This document shows, piece by piece, positions 16,998-26,333 of a stretch of DNA of 64,000 nucleotides. The notes under the pieces were generated by a model. The model was given only the letters and a program-made list of their open reading frames with translations, was not told the DNA's origin and did not search any database. This DNA is from Flagellimonas flava (lineage in GTDB: Bacteria > Bacteroidota > Bacteroidia > Flavobacteriales > Flavobacteriaceae), in contig NZ_FQWL01000002.1 of the NCBI RefSeq assembly GCF_900129665.1, positions 558,001 through 622,000 on the forward strand. Direction: 5' to 3'. Numbering within the stretch: the first letter of the stretch is position 1; the number at the start of each line of letters is the position of its first letter. Both the position numbers and the translations under genes were made by a program.

Positions 16998-17861
16998 TTA
17001 CGCCACCTCATGCCCTAGACTGGCCTCCAAAAGGGCAAACCAATCCTGTAATTCCAATTCGAGGTCGGGAGCTTTTGCCGAGGCTGCAATTCTGCTTTTG
17101 GTGGTGGTGCCAATTACGGGTTTAGGCCCTGCAGGATGTTTCAGCATCCACGCCAAAAGAATTTGACCCACATCCGCATCGTATTTATTGGCCAACGTTG
17201 AAAGGTGCTCTTGTATTTTTTTTTGTTCTTCCCGAAAAACTGTCCCCAAAGGACTCCATGACATAGCCGTTCTCTTGTTTGTAATACAATCGTCCCAAGT
17301 GCCATCATACATAGGCTCGGTATGGGTTAAGGAAAATTCCACTTGATTAGCGGATACCGGAGTGCCGGTTTCCAGAAGACCAATTTGGGATGGAGTGAAA
17401 TTGGATACTCCAAATTGTTTTATTTTTCCACTTTCTTTAAGTGCAGTGATGGCCTCTCCAATCTCATCTGGTTGCATTAATGGGCTGGGCCTATGCAAAA
17501 GGAACAAATCCAGATAATCGGTTTTCAGGTTTTTAAGGGATTGTTCCGCCGACCAAATGATGTAATCCTTACTGTATTCATAATGCTTAAGGCGGTTTTT
17601 TCGTCCACTTGTCATTTGAATCCCACATTTGGTGATAAGTTGGATATCTTCCCGTTTTATACCGCTTTCTGCAAAGGCGGCTCCAAAATCAGCTTCTGTG
17701 GTATAATCCCCATAAATATCGGCATGATCAAAAGTTGTAAGGCCATGTTCAAGACAATGATGCATCAAATCCACCATCCCATCCTTGGACAGTTTCTTTC
17801 CCCAACTTCCCCAGGTCATTGTCCCAACAATAACTTTTGAATAATTATCTGTACTTTGCAT
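16998..17861 (-). CDS. Aldo/keto reductase
   Basis: The protein has 287 residues. The catalytic tetrad is complete: Asp and Tyr in DHADIYGDYT, Lys in LITKCG and His in FLLHRPSP. The C-terminal cofactor site includes PVIGTTTKSRI. It resembles the YdhF-type NADPH-dependent oxidoreductases of broad substrate range. It is the first gene of a three-gene minus-strand unit (AKR, SDR, AlbA_2) and is divergent from the Bat operon across 156 nt. Confidence 0.9.
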   Translation of the reverse strand: MQSTDNYSKVIVGTMTWGSWGKKLSKDGMVDLMHHCLEHGLTTFDHADIYGDYTTEADFGAAFAESGIKREDIQLITKCGIQMTSGRKNRLKHYEYSKDYIIWSAEQSLKNLKTDYLDLFLLHRPSPLMQPDEIGEAITALKESGKIKQFGVSNFTPSQIGLLETGTPVSANQVEFSLTHTEPMYDGTWDDCITNKRTAMSWSPLGTVFREEQKKIQEHLSTLANKYDADVGQILLAWMLKHPAGPKPVIGTTTKSRIAASAKAPDLELELQDWFALLEASLGHEVA

Positions 17862-17958
17862 ATGAAGTGAAAGTATAAAATTAAACCCTTAAATCCTTCA
17901 CAAAACTGGGGCTTTGCGGATTTTTTTAACCATTAATTAACAGACCATTTTTAAATAA

Positions 17959-17988
17959 ATTTTCATTTTGCAGCCCTATATATTTTTG
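17959..17988 (+). promoter_or_regulatory. Probable promoter of the Bat operon
   Basis: TATTTTTG at 17981-17988 matches the Bacteroidetes -7 element TAnnTTTG, about 30 nt before the moxR start. The -33 region 19 nt upstream is only T-rich (no clear TTTG), so the assignment is moderate. Confidence 0.45.
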
Positions 17989-18017
17989 ATCATTAATACG
18001 TTACAATAAAAGTTTAT

Positions 18018-19019
18018 ATGGAAGAAAACACTACTATTGATATTAGTGCTGTGAATGAAAAAATTGCCCAAGAAAGTGCTTTTATTGATTTGCTTACCCA
18101 GGAGATGAATAAGGCCATTGTTGGCCAGAAGCATATGGTGGAACGATTGCTCATTGGCCTTTTGGGCCAGGGGCATATTTTATTGGAGGGTGTTCCGGGA
18201 TTGGCAAAGACTTTGGCCATTAACACCCTATCCAAAGCGGTAAAAGGCAGTTTTAGTAGAATTCAGTTTACCCCGGATCTTTTACCCGCGGATGTTGTGG
18301 GAACTTTGATCTACAATATTAAGGAGAACGATTTCTCCATTAAGAAGGGGCCTATTTTTGCCAACTTTGTTTTGGCAGATGAAATCAACAGGGCTCCCGC
18401 CAAAGTACAGTCCGCCTTATTGGAGGCCATGCAGGAAAAGCAGGTTACTATCGGAGATGAGACCTTTAAGCTCGATGCACCCTTTTTGGTTATGGCCACC
18501 CAAAACCCGGTGGAGCAAGAAGGAACCTACCCCCTTCCAGAAGCGCAGGTTGACCGTTTTATGCTAAAAACGGTAATCGATTATCCCAAGCTCAACGAAG
18601 AACAACTAATCATCCGCCAAAACCTTAAGGGAACAACAGAGGCTGTTAAACCTGTGGTGACCCTAAAACAAATCTTGAGCGCCCAACAGGCTGCCCGAGA
18701 GGTTTATATGGATGAAAAAATAGAAAAATATATTCTGGATTTGGTCTTTGCCACACGTTATCCAGAAAAATACAATCTTGAAAATTTAAAACCCCTGATC
18801 AGTTTTGGTGCTTCCCCAAGGGGTAGCATCAATTTGGCAAGTGCCTCCAAATGCTATGCATTTATAAAACGGAGAGGGTACGTTATTCCAGAGGATGTGA
18901 GGGCCGTTGTACATGACGTCTTAAGACATCGAATTGGAATAACTTACGAAGCTGAAGCTGAGAACATCACTTCCGAAGAAATCATTAACAAGATTGTGAA
19001 CGAGGTTGAAGTGCCTTAG
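18018..19019 (+). CDS. MoxR-family AAA+ ATPase, first gene of the Bat operon
   Basis: The protein has 333 residues. AAA_3 (MoxR) motifs are present: the Walker A equivalent LLEGVPGLAKT near 56-66, Walker B VLADEINRAP near 118-127 and the sensor region FLVMATQNPVEQEGTYPLPEAQ near 155-176. MoxR proteins act as chaperones with von Willebrand A domain partners, here BatA and BatB further down. The operon order moxR, DUF58, 554-aa protein, batA to batE is the classical Bacteroidetes aerotolerance arrangement. An 82-nt gap separates it from the DUF58 gene. Confidence 0.94.
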   Translation: MEENTTIDISAVNEKIAQESAFIDLLTQEMNKAIVGQKHMVERLLIGLLGQGHILLEGVPGLAKTLAINTLSKAVKGSFSRIQFTPDLLPADVVGTLIYNIKENDFSIKKGPIFANFVLADEINRAPAKVQSALLEAMQEKQVTIGDETFKLDAPFLVMATQNPVEQEGTYPLPEAQVDRFMLKTVIDYPKLNEEQLIIRQNLKGTTEAVKPVVTLKQILSAQQAAREVYMDEKIEKYILDLVFATRYPEKYNLENLKPLISFGASPRGSINLASASKCYAFIKRRGYVIPEDVRAVVHDVLRHRIGITYEAEAENITSEEIINKIVNEVEVP

Positions 19020-19101
19020 CAGGCATCCCCCTACGGGCAACCTTCAAAAAAACAACCTACCATCATCAAATACGGGCAGCCAATACGCAGTTTGCTAGCA
19101 G

Positions 19102-19968
19102 ATGGACACGAAAGAACTACTTAAGAAAGTACGCAAAATTGAGATAAAGACTAGACGTCTTTCCGACCACATCTTTGGTGGGGAATACCACTCTACCTTT
19201 AAGGGAAGAGGTATGACCTTTAGTGAGGTGCGGCAGTATCAATTTGGTGATGATGTGCGAACCATTGATTGGAACGTAACGGCCCGTTATAACGAACCCT
19301 ATGTAAAGGTTTTTGAAGAGGAACGGGAGTTGACCATGATGCTTATGGTTGATGTGAGTGGATCGGAGCTTTTTGGAACATCACAGCAGTTCAAGAAGGA
19401 AGTAATCACTGAGATTTCCGCAACCTTGGCCTTTTCGGCGCTTCAAAACAACGATAAGGTCGGGCTCATTCTGTTTTCGGATGAAATGGAATTGTTCATC
19501 CCTCCTAAAAAGGGAAAAAGCCATGTATTGCGAATCATTCGCGAGCTATTGGAGTTTAAACCCAAAAGTAGTCGGACCAATATCGCCGAAGCTTTGAAGT
19601 TCTTGACCAATGTCATGAAGAAAAAAGCCATTGTGTTCGTTCTTTCGGATTTTATAGCCAATGATTACGACAATACCCTGCGCATTATAGGCAACAAGCA
19701 TGACGTAACCGGGATAAGAATCTATGACGAGCGGGAGGAATCCATTCCTAATCTAGGGATGGTGCAAATGGAAGATGCAGAAACCGGCACCCTGCAATTG
19801 GTAAATACCCGATCCAAAAGAGTTCGTAATGCCTATGCAGAATTTCACAAGGAAAGGGTGGATTATTTCCAGAATTCCTTTACAAAATCTGGTTGTGGCG
19901 TAATCAATTGTCGTGTTGATGAAAGCTACGTGAAAAAGTTGTTGGGTTATTTTAAACGAAGAGGATGA
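19102..19968 (+). CDS. DUF58 domain protein of the Bat operon
   Basis: The protein has 288 residues, the usual full length. The N-terminal half holds the DUF58 signature GGEYHSTFKGRGMTFSEVR followed by the YQFGDDVRTIDWNVTAR region. Residues from about 75 have a VWA-like fold with DVSGSE in place of the canonical MIDAS DxSxS. DUF58 proteins accompany MoxR ATPases across bacteria. Its TGA overlaps the next gene's ATG (ATGATG), indicating coupling. Confidence 0.92.
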   Translation: MDTKELLKKVRKIEIKTRRLSDHIFGGEYHSTFKGRGMTFSEVRQYQFGDDVRTIDWNVTARYNEPYVKVFEEERELTMMLMVDVSGSELFGTSQQFKKEVITEISATLAFSALQNNDKVGLILFSDEMELFIPPKKGKSHVLRIIRELLEFKPKSSRTNIAEALKFLTNVMKKKAIVFVLSDFIANDYDNTLRIIGNKHDVTGIRIYDEREESIPNLGMVQMEDAETGTLQLVNTRSKRVRNAYAEFHKERVDYFQNSFTKSGCGVINCRVDESYVKKLLGYFKRRG

Positions 19969-21629
19969 TGTTGAAGGCAAATAACATACAATCTAAGGGC
20001 AAGTTCCACGGGTTACCGGCAAAGTTGGTGCTGTTGGCACTATTGCTATTTTGCTTTGACGGTTATGCCCAATCGGATTCCAAAGTAATTGCCAACATAG
20101 ACACCACGGGAATCAAAATTGGAGAACAGATCCAGTATACCATTACGGTGGAAACCGATTCACTGAACGTGGTTCACTTTCCGGAAGGCCAAACCTTTTC
20201 GCCCTTGGAAACTGTGGAGGCCATAATGCAGGACACTATCAAGGAAAGCAATAAGGTGATTCTGAAACAAATTTATGCACTTACCCAATTTGACAGCGGT
20301 TCCTATACCATTCCCCCACAACGCATAGCAATTAACGAACAACCATTTTATACCGATTCCTTCCAAATAAAGGTCGCCGATGTGGTCGTGGACACTACCA
20401 AGCAAAAAATGTTCGACATAAAACCTCTTATTGAGGTGGAAAAGAGTTATGCCAAAATATGGAGGACCTTACTTTGGGTACTTTTGGCGCTCCTGATTAT
20501 TGGAGGCTTGGTGTATTGGTTCTTTTTACGGAAAAAACCCCTCACAGAGGAAGAAAAAGTAGCCTTGCTGCCACCCTATGACAGGGCTCTGTTAGAGCTT
20601 AAAAAGCTGGAAAACTCCAGATACCTGATTCAGGATGAGTACAAAAAATATTATTCCGAGTTAACAGGAATCGTTCGTTCCTATTTGGAGGAAGATGTGA
20701 ACGTTTCTGCTCTGGAAAGCACCACAAGCCAATTGATCACCAAATTGGAATTGCTTCGGGATGCCGGCGACTTAAACTTGGACAACGAGACATTGGTCCA
20801 GTTTCAAAACATTCTCCAAACGGCAGATTTAGTCAAATTTGCCAAATCGAAACCTTCAACTTCCGTCGCGGAACAGGATAGAAAATTAGTAGAGCAGATT
20901 GTGGTAAAAACCCATGATGCCCTGCCTGAACCCACGGAAGAGGATCTACTTCAAACCGAGGAATACCTGGAGGAGCTTGCCAAGAAAAAACAGCGTAAAC
21001 GAATTTATTGGGCAGCTGCTATTTTTGCCGGACTTATCTTCTTTAGTGCAGCACTTTCCGTGGCTTATTTTGGTTTTAAGCAGGTCAAGGATACCGTTTT
21101 TGGCTATCCTACAAAGGAACTTTTGGAAGGCGAATGGGTGACCAGTGCCTACGGGTACCCGCCCATAGAAATACAGACACCAGATGTCTTGATCCGACAG
21201 GAAATGGACCTGCCCGAAGAAGCCAAAGAACTTATTAAAGAGCTACAGACCTTCTCCTATGGCAGCTATGTGGGCATCTTTTCCGTAGCCACAAGTTCGG
21301 TCACTTATAAAGAGGCTGCCGAACCTAATTTTGAAGCGGCTATTGGTTCCACTTTAGGAGCTTTTGAGCAGTACGGGCTAAAAAACATCATCACCAAACA
21401 GGAGGAATTCCAGACTAAATCCGGTGTTACGGGACTGAAGACCTATGGCACTGGAAACTTTAAAAGTCCGGGAAGCAGTAAATCCAAAAAGGCGAAATAC
21501 AATATCCTGTCTTTTGGTGGCAAGGGTTTTATGCAACAGGTTATCATCACCTGGGAAGATGGTGACGAATATGCTGAACAGATTGTAGCCCGAATTCTAA
21601 CCACGTTGGACGTAAAAACACAAGTATAG
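19965..21629 (+). CDS. Bat operon membrane protein with BatD-like N-terminal region
   Basis: The protein has 554 residues. A signal-like segment (about 18-36) is followed by an Ig-like region (about 40-145) resembling the N-terminus of BatD (IGEQIQYTITVETDS). Membrane helices lie near 166-186 and 346-368, and a cytoplasmic helical domain with LPPYDRALLELKKLENSR lies between them. A C-terminal domain from about 390 contains the YGSYVGIFSVATSSVTYKEA region and has no family I can name. Translation overlaps the DUF58 stop and batA begins immediately after its stop codon. It probably couples the MoxR/DUF58 pair to the periplasmic Bat proteins; this is inference. Confidence 0.8.
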   Translation: MMLKANNIQSKGKFHGLPAKLVLLALLLFCFDGYAQSDSKVIANIDTTGIKIGEQIQYTITVETDSLNVVHFPEGQTFSPLETVEAIMQDTIKESNKVILKQIYALTQFDSGSYTIPPQRIAINEQPFYTDSFQIKVADVVVDTTKQKMFDIKPLIEVEKSYAKIWRTLLWVLLALLIIGGLVYWFFLRKKPLTEEEKVALLPPYDRALLELKKLENSRYLIQDEYKKYYSELTGIVRSYLEEDVNVSALESTTSQLITKLELLRDAGDLNLDNETLVQFQNILQTADLVKFAKSKPSTSVAEQDRKLVEQIVVKTHDALPEPTEEDLLQTEEYLEELAKKKQRKRIYWAAAIFAGLIFFSAALSVAYFGFKQVKDTVFGYPTKELLEGEWVTSAYGYPPIEIQTPDVLIRQEMDLPEEAKELIKELQTFSYGSYVGIFSVATSSVTYKEAAEPNFEAAIGSTLGAFEQYGLKNIITKQEEFQTKSGVTGLKTYGTGNFKSPGSSKSKKAKYNILSFGGKGFMQQVIITWEDGDEYAEQIVARILTTLDVKTQV

Positions 21630-22628
21630 ATGTTTGATAGTATCGAATTTGCAAACCCACAGTTCTTCTGGTTGCTCCTTTTGCTTCCACTGGCTTTGCT
21701 ATGGTATTTTTTCAAGCACAAAGATGAAGTGGCGGCACTTAAGATTTCCAGTGTTAAAGGATTTACAGTAAGCAGTCTTGCTTCAAAATTGCGTCCCTTG
21801 CTTTTTGCTTTGCGACTGCTTGCCCTCGCTTCCATAATAACCGCTTTGGCCAGACCGCAGGTGGAGGATATTTCAACAAGGACCAAGACAACAAAGGGAA
21901 TAGATATTGTCATGGCCATTGATGTTTCATCGAGCATGTTGGCCAGAGATTTAAAGCCCAATAGACTTTCGGCCTTAAAAGAAGTTGCAGGGGATTTCAT
22001 AAAACAACGTCCGAACGACCGCATTGGACTTGTTGGCTATGCGGGGGAGAGTTATACCAAGACCCCCATAACTAGCGATAAATCCATTGTCCTAAGAGCC
22101 CTTCGGGAGATTACCTATGGTGAACTCGAAGATGGAACTGCCATTGGCATGGGATTGGCCACTTCGGTAAATCGGCTGAAAGAGAGCAAGGCCATCAGCA
22201 AGGTTATCATCCTGCTGACCGATGGTGTTAACAATTCAGGTTTCATCGAACCTAACACAGCCGCTGATCTTGCCATTGAATTTGGAATAAAGACCTATAC
22301 CATTGGATTGGGAACCAACGGAAATGCGCTTTCACCAGTGGCCTATAACAGGGATGGTTCTTTTAGATATGGTATGAGACAGGTAGAAATAGATGAGGAA
22401 TTGCTCCAGGAGATCGCCAAGGTAACCGGCGGTAAGTATTTCAGGGCCACGGACAATGAAAAACTGGAAGAAATCTATGATGAGATCAACAAACTTGAAA
22501 AAACGGAAATAGAAGAATTCAAATATTATAAGTATGATGAAAAATACCGGTCATTGATTTTCTTGGCAGGTATTTTGTTGTTGTTGGAATGGGCCTTGCG
22601 CAGTTCCATATTTAAAAGTTTTATTTAA
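21630..22628 (+). CDS. batA: BatA, VWA-domain membrane protein
   Basis: The protein has 332 residues. Two N-terminal membrane helices (about 10-28 and 57-75) precede a von Willebrand factor A domain with an intact MIDAS, AIDVSSSMLARDLKPNR near 92-108. A last helix near 308-325 anchors the C-terminus. The arrangement TM-TM-VWA-TM is that of BatA. It starts directly after the upstream stop codon, and batB follows by 3 nt. BatA and BatB are paralogues and probably pair in the periplasm. Confidence 0.92.
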   Translation: MFDSIEFANPQFFWLLLLLPLALLWYFFKHKDEVAALKISSVKGFTVSSLASKLRPLLFALRLLALASIITALARPQVEDISTRTKTTKGIDIVMAIDVSSSMLARDLKPNRLSALKEVAGDFIKQRPNDRIGLVGYAGESYTKTPITSDKSIVLRALREITYGELEDGTAIGMGLATSVNRLKESKAISKVIILLTDGVNNSGFIEPNTAADLAIEFGIKTYTIGLGTNGNALSPVAYNRDGSFRYGMRQVEIDEELLQEIAKVTGGKYFRATDNEKLEEIYDEINKLEKTEIEEFKYYKYDEKYRSLIFLAGILLLLEWALRSSIFKSFI

Positions 22629-22631
22629 CGC

Positions 22632-23678
22632 ATGATTCAGCTTGAAGAAAAAGCATATTTCTATTTATTGGCCATACTTCCGGTGATGGTAGTGGCTTTC
22701 CTTTTGCTCCAGGTTTGGAAAAAAAGAACCCAGAACCAATTTGCCGATTCCAAGTTGCTCCGCAGATTGGCACCCAATCGGTCCAATTTCAAATCAGCGT
22801 TGAAACTTATTTTTCTATTGCTGGGGCTTGCCTTTTTAATCTTGGGGTTGGTGAACCCAAAAATTGGAACCAAGTTGGAAACCGTTAAACGAGAAGGCGT
22901 TGATATTGTCTTCGCCGTGGATGTTTCCAAAAGTATGCTCGCTGAGGACATTGCGCCAAATCGCCTGGAAAAGGCAAAACGCCTGGTATCAGAAATCATA
23001 AATCAATTGGCCAGTGACCGAATTGGTATTATTGCTTATGCCGGACAGGCCTATCCCCAATTACCTATCACTACCGACTACGGTGCCGCAAAAATGTTTC
23101 TTCAGAGTATGAACACCGATATGCTATCGTCACAAGGAACGGCCATTAATGCCGCGATTGATTTGGCCAGCACCTACTATAACGACTCCGAGCAAACGAA
23201 TAGGATTCTCTTTATTGTTTCGGATGGGGAAGATCATTCCGAGCGTTCTACCATTGATGCTGTGGATAATGCCATCCAAAATGGCATCCGAATTTTCACC
23301 ATTGGCGTTGGCAAACCCAAAGGAGCTCCAATTCCCATCAAACGAAATGGAGTGGTGCAAGGCCTAAAAAAGGACAACAAAGGAGAGGTGGTCATCACCA
23401 AACTGAACGAAATGGTCCTTTCTGAAATAGCGAGCGAAGGGAACGGTGAATATATTGATGGATCCAATACCGAAAACGCGGTGGAATACATCAAGGAACA
23501 ATTGAACCAAATGGACAAAAAAGAATTTGAGGCCAAACAATTTGCAGAATATAAGGACCAGTTCCAGTGGTTCTTGGGTATAGGTCTTTTATTTTTATTT
23601 TTGGACATTTTCCTTTTGGACAGAAAAACAAAATGGTTGAAAAAATTAAATCTTTTTAATGAACATGATGATGCTTAA
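22632..23678 (+). CDS. batB: BatB, VWA-domain membrane protein
   Basis: The protein has 348 residues with the same plan as BatA: helices near 8-26 and 55-75, a VWA domain with MIDAS AVDVSKSMLAEDIAPNR near 96-112, and a C-terminal helix near 315-332. The VWA domain carries the Thr and Asp positions (ITTDYGAAK and VSDGEDHSE) needed for metal binding. It overlaps batC by about 20 nt if batC uses its first ATG. Confidence 0.92.
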   Translation: MIQLEEKAYFYLLAILPVMVVAFLLLQVWKKRTQNQFADSKLLRRLAPNRSNFKSALKLIFLLLGLAFLILGLVNPKIGTKLETVKREGVDIVFAVDVSKSMLAEDIAPNRLEKAKRLVSEIINQLASDRIGIIAYAGQAYPQLPITTDYGAAKMFLQSMNTDMLSSQGTAINAAIDLASTYYNDSEQTNRILFIVSDGEDHSERSTIDAVDNAIQNGIRIFTIGVGKPKGAPIPIKRNGVVQGLKKDNKGEVVITKLNEMVLSEIASEGNGEYIDGSNTENAVEYIKEQLNQMDKKEFEAKQFAEYKDQFQWFLGIGLLFLFLDIFLLDRKTKWLKKLNLFNEHDDA

Positions 23679-24552
23679 GAGAAGATTGCTATTCGGCCTA
23701 TTACTGATGGCCGGCCTTCATATAAACGCTCAGGAGGATGAAGCGGTCAAAGAGGCCGAAAAGGCATTGCAAGCCTCCACCAACCTCACCTGGGAGGCAA
23801 ACAAGGAGCTTACATCGAACGATTTTACCACGGCAGAATCCGAGTATAGAAGGGCCATTTCAAAGAGTTCAGATAACACTGTGGCACCCTTTAATCTGGG
23901 AACAGCTTATTACAACCGGGAGAGTTACGGGGAAGCCTTTGGTCGTTTCAAGCAAGCAGGAGAAAAGACAAAGGAAAAACCCAGCAAGCACAAAGCCTTT
24001 CACAACATGGGCAATGTGTTCATGAAAAAGAAGGAATACCAAAAAGCCGTTGAAGCTTACAAAGAGTCCCTTAGAAATAATCCCAATGACGAAGAGACCC
24101 GTTACAATCTCGCATTGGCCAAGAAAATGCTGGAAAATGAGCAGGACAATCAGAATAACGACCAAAACCAGGATAACAAAGATCAGCAGGATAAGGACGA
24201 GCAGAAAGATCAAAATCAGGATCAGAACAACGAGGGGGACAATAACAAGGATAATGAAGGAGAACAGGATGAAGATGAAAACAAAGATGAAGGGGATGAA
24301 GGTGAAAACGGAGAAAACAAACCTGAGGAGAATTCTGAGGGAGATGGAGATAAAAAGAAAGAACAGGAGAAGAAGCCCAATGAAGGAGATCAACCCGAGG
24401 AACAAAAACAACAGCCTAGACCCAACCAACTTTCAAAACAACAGATACAGAATCTGCTAGAGGCCATGCAAAATGAGGAAAAGAAGGTGCAGGAAAAAAT
24501 GGAGGCCAGAAAGGTCAAGGGTAAAAAAATTAGAAACGAGAAAGATTGGTAA
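23659..24552 (+). CDS. batC: BatC, TPR protein with charged low-complexity tail
   Basis: The protein has 297 residues. A signal peptide (about 1-24, ending HINAQ) is followed by two or three tetratricopeptide repeats at about 50-160 (APFNLGTAYYNRESYGEAF, then NMGNVFMKKKEYQKAVEAY). Residues about 165-260 are almost entirely Asp, Asn, Glu, Gln and Lys. Four candidate ATG codons (23659, 23665, 23668, 23671) lie in frame; the first overlaps batB. The tail is encoded by repetitive A/G-rich DNA, which also creates long false frames on the opposite strand. batD begins in its stop codon (TAATG). Confidence 0.9.
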   Translation: MNMMMLKRRLLFGLLLMAGLHINAQEDEAVKEAEKALQASTNLTWEANKELTSNDFTTAESEYRRAISKSSDNTVAPFNLGTAYYNRESYGEAFGRFKQAGEKTKEKPSKHKAFHNMGNVFMKKKEYQKAVEAYKESLRNNPNDEETRYNLALAKKMLENEQDNQNNDQNQDNKDQQDKDEQKDQNQDQNNEGDNNKDNEGEQDEDENKDEGDEGENGENKPEENSEGDGDKKKEQEKKPNEGDQPEEQKQQPRPNQLSKQQIQNLLEAMQNEEKKVQEKMEARKVKGKKIRNEKDW

Positions 24553-26333
24553 TGAAAGGCATTTGCGTCTTTTTTATGGCTGTTTTGTGCTTCCCCTTAA
24601 CATCGGGAAGTTCTCTGTATGCCCAAGAGAATGAGGTCTCGTTTGAAATGAAACTCAGCAAACAGAAACTGGGTATAAACGAACGGCTAAGGGTAGAATT
24701 TACAATGAATAAGGATGGGGACAATTTCAATCCTCCGCCCTTTGAAGGTTTTAAGGTGGTCATGGGGCCCTCCCAGTCCATCAGTTCTTCGTGGATCAAT
24801 GGGAAACGCAGTTTTTCCAAGACCTACTCCTACATTCTGGTTCCCACGGCTAGAGGGAGGTTTAATATCAAACAGGCCACAATAGAAATTAGTGGTGAGA
24901 CATATAAAACCTTGCCGAAGACGGTGGAGGTCACTGCGGCAGTGGACAAACCAAATGACCAGAAAACCGTGGACGACGTGGCAGATGAAAGCCTCCATTT
25001 GGTGGCAGAAGTATCTAAAGGAAATCCGTATTTGAATGAAGCTGTAACCGTGGTCTACAAACTCTATGTAAGTCCAAACATAAGTGTCACCAACTATCGC
25101 CCTTTAGACAACCCCAAATACAATAACTTTTGGAGTCAGGACATTCCCGTAACCAAACATACTGCACAAAATGGCACCTATCAAGGGCAACCCTATCGCT
25201 ACGTAGTGCTAAAAAGAGTGGTACTTTATCCACAGAAAGCCGGGAAGTTGGAAATTGAACCGCTTTCCCTTGAAATCTTTGTGGATGTACCTACCAATCG
25301 GAGGGATTTTTTTGGAGGACGAATCTATACCCAGGCCAGCAAAACAGTTTCGGCAGGTAGACGAACGCTAAACGTAAAACCATTGCCAGAAGCGGAAAGA
25401 CCGGCTGATTTTGGTGGTGCCGTCGGGGATTTCGAATTCTCTGTGAGCACAAGCAAAAAACAGCTCAATGCCTCGGAATCCCTTCAAGCCAAGGTGGAAG
25501 TTGCCGGAAAAGGGAACTTGAAGCTTTTCCAATTACCTGAACCAGAACTGCCAAGTTCACTCGAGGTCTATGAGCCGGAATATGACGAAAAAGTCCGAAC
25601 AATCAGTACCGGAATGGAGGGTAAGGTGGCCAACAATTATACCATTGTGCCTTCCTATCGCGGCAAATATCCAATTCCCAGTATTTCCTTCAGCTATTTT
25701 AATCCCAAAACGGCCAAATACGTTACCCTTTCTTCGGAGGAAATCAATATAGAAGTGTTGGAAGGTCCCCTTGGTGCCTCGGACAATGCGGTGACCTCGT
25801 CTACGAACAAACAATTTGTGGTTCCTACAGGGAAGCAATTTCATTTTATAAAATTGAATCCCAATCTCACCAAAATAGGGACCAACTACTTTTTTGGGTC
25901 GAATAAATTTTATCTCCTACTATTCGCTCCCTTGTTATTGATTCCCATCGCCGTCTTCTCTTTCAAAAAACGAGAGGCCATAGCAAGCGATGTGGTTGGC
26001 AACCGAATTAAACAAGCTAATAAATTGGCCCGAAAGTATCTCTCGACCGCGAAAAAGGAACTTGGTCAAAAGGAAGCCTTTTATGTGGCTTTGGAAAAAG
26101 GCTTGCACAACTATCTTAAAGCCAAATTGAAGATAGAAACCTCAGAGTTCAGCAAGGAAAAAATTACGACCATACTGAGCGAAAAAAACGTGGATGTTTC
26201 GGATGTGGAAGGATTCATAAGTCTTTTAAAGAACTGTGAAATGGCACGATACAGTCCCTTTTCAGATGTGCAGATGCAGCACGATTACGAAAAGGCAAGT
26301 GAGGTCATTTCTAAATTGGATAAACAGTTATGA
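24552..26333 (+). CDS. batD: BatD, oxygen-tolerance family membrane protein
   Basis: The start is taken at the ATG at 24552, which shares its A with the batC stop (TAATG). The 593-residue protein has a signal peptide (about 1-26), several Ig-like BatD repeats through about residue 430 (FEGFKVVMGPSQSISSSWING near the first), one membrane helix near 455-474 and a cytoplasmic helical tail. BatD proteins belong to the oxygen-tolerance family described in Bacteroides. It overlaps batE by four bases (ATGA). Confidence 0.92.
   Translation: MKGICVFFMAVLCFPLTSGSSLYAQENEVSFEMKLSKQKLGINERLRVEFTMNKDGDNFNPPPFEGFKVVMGPSQSISSSWINGKRSFSKTYSYILVPTARGRFNIKQATIEISGETYKTLPKTVEVTAAVDKPNDQKTVDDVADESLHLVAEVSKGNPYLNEAVTVVYKLYVSPNISVTNYRPLDNPKYNNFWSQDIPVTKHTAQNGTYQGQPYRYVVLKRVVLYPQKAGKLEIEPLSLEIFVDVPTNRRDFFGGRIYTQASKTVSAGRRTLNVKPLPEAERPADFGGAVGDFEFSVSTSKKQLNASESLQAKVEVAGKGNLKLFQLPEPELPSSLEVYEPEYDEKVRTISTGMEGKVANNYTIVPSYRGKYPIPSISFSYFNPKTAKYVTLSSEEINIEVLEGPLGASDNAVTSSTNKQFVVPTGKQFHFIKLNPNLTKIGTNYFFGSNKFYLLLFAPLLLIPIAVFSFKKREAIASDVVGNRIKQANKLARKYLSTAKKELGQKEAFYVALEKGLHNYLKAKLKIETSEFSKEKITTILSEKNVDVSDVEGFISLLKNCEMARYSPFSDVQMQHDYEKASEVISKLDKQL

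Noticed and set aside
19020-19101. Gene remnant in the gap between moxR and the DUF58 gene
   Set aside because: The repeated TACGGGCA is only eight bases and no frame or hairpin of note is present.
23869-24429. 186-codon hydrophobic frame on the minus strand
   Set aside because: It mirrors the A/G-rich coding repeat of the BatC tail; Phe/Leu/Ile-rich shadow frames are expected from such sequence.
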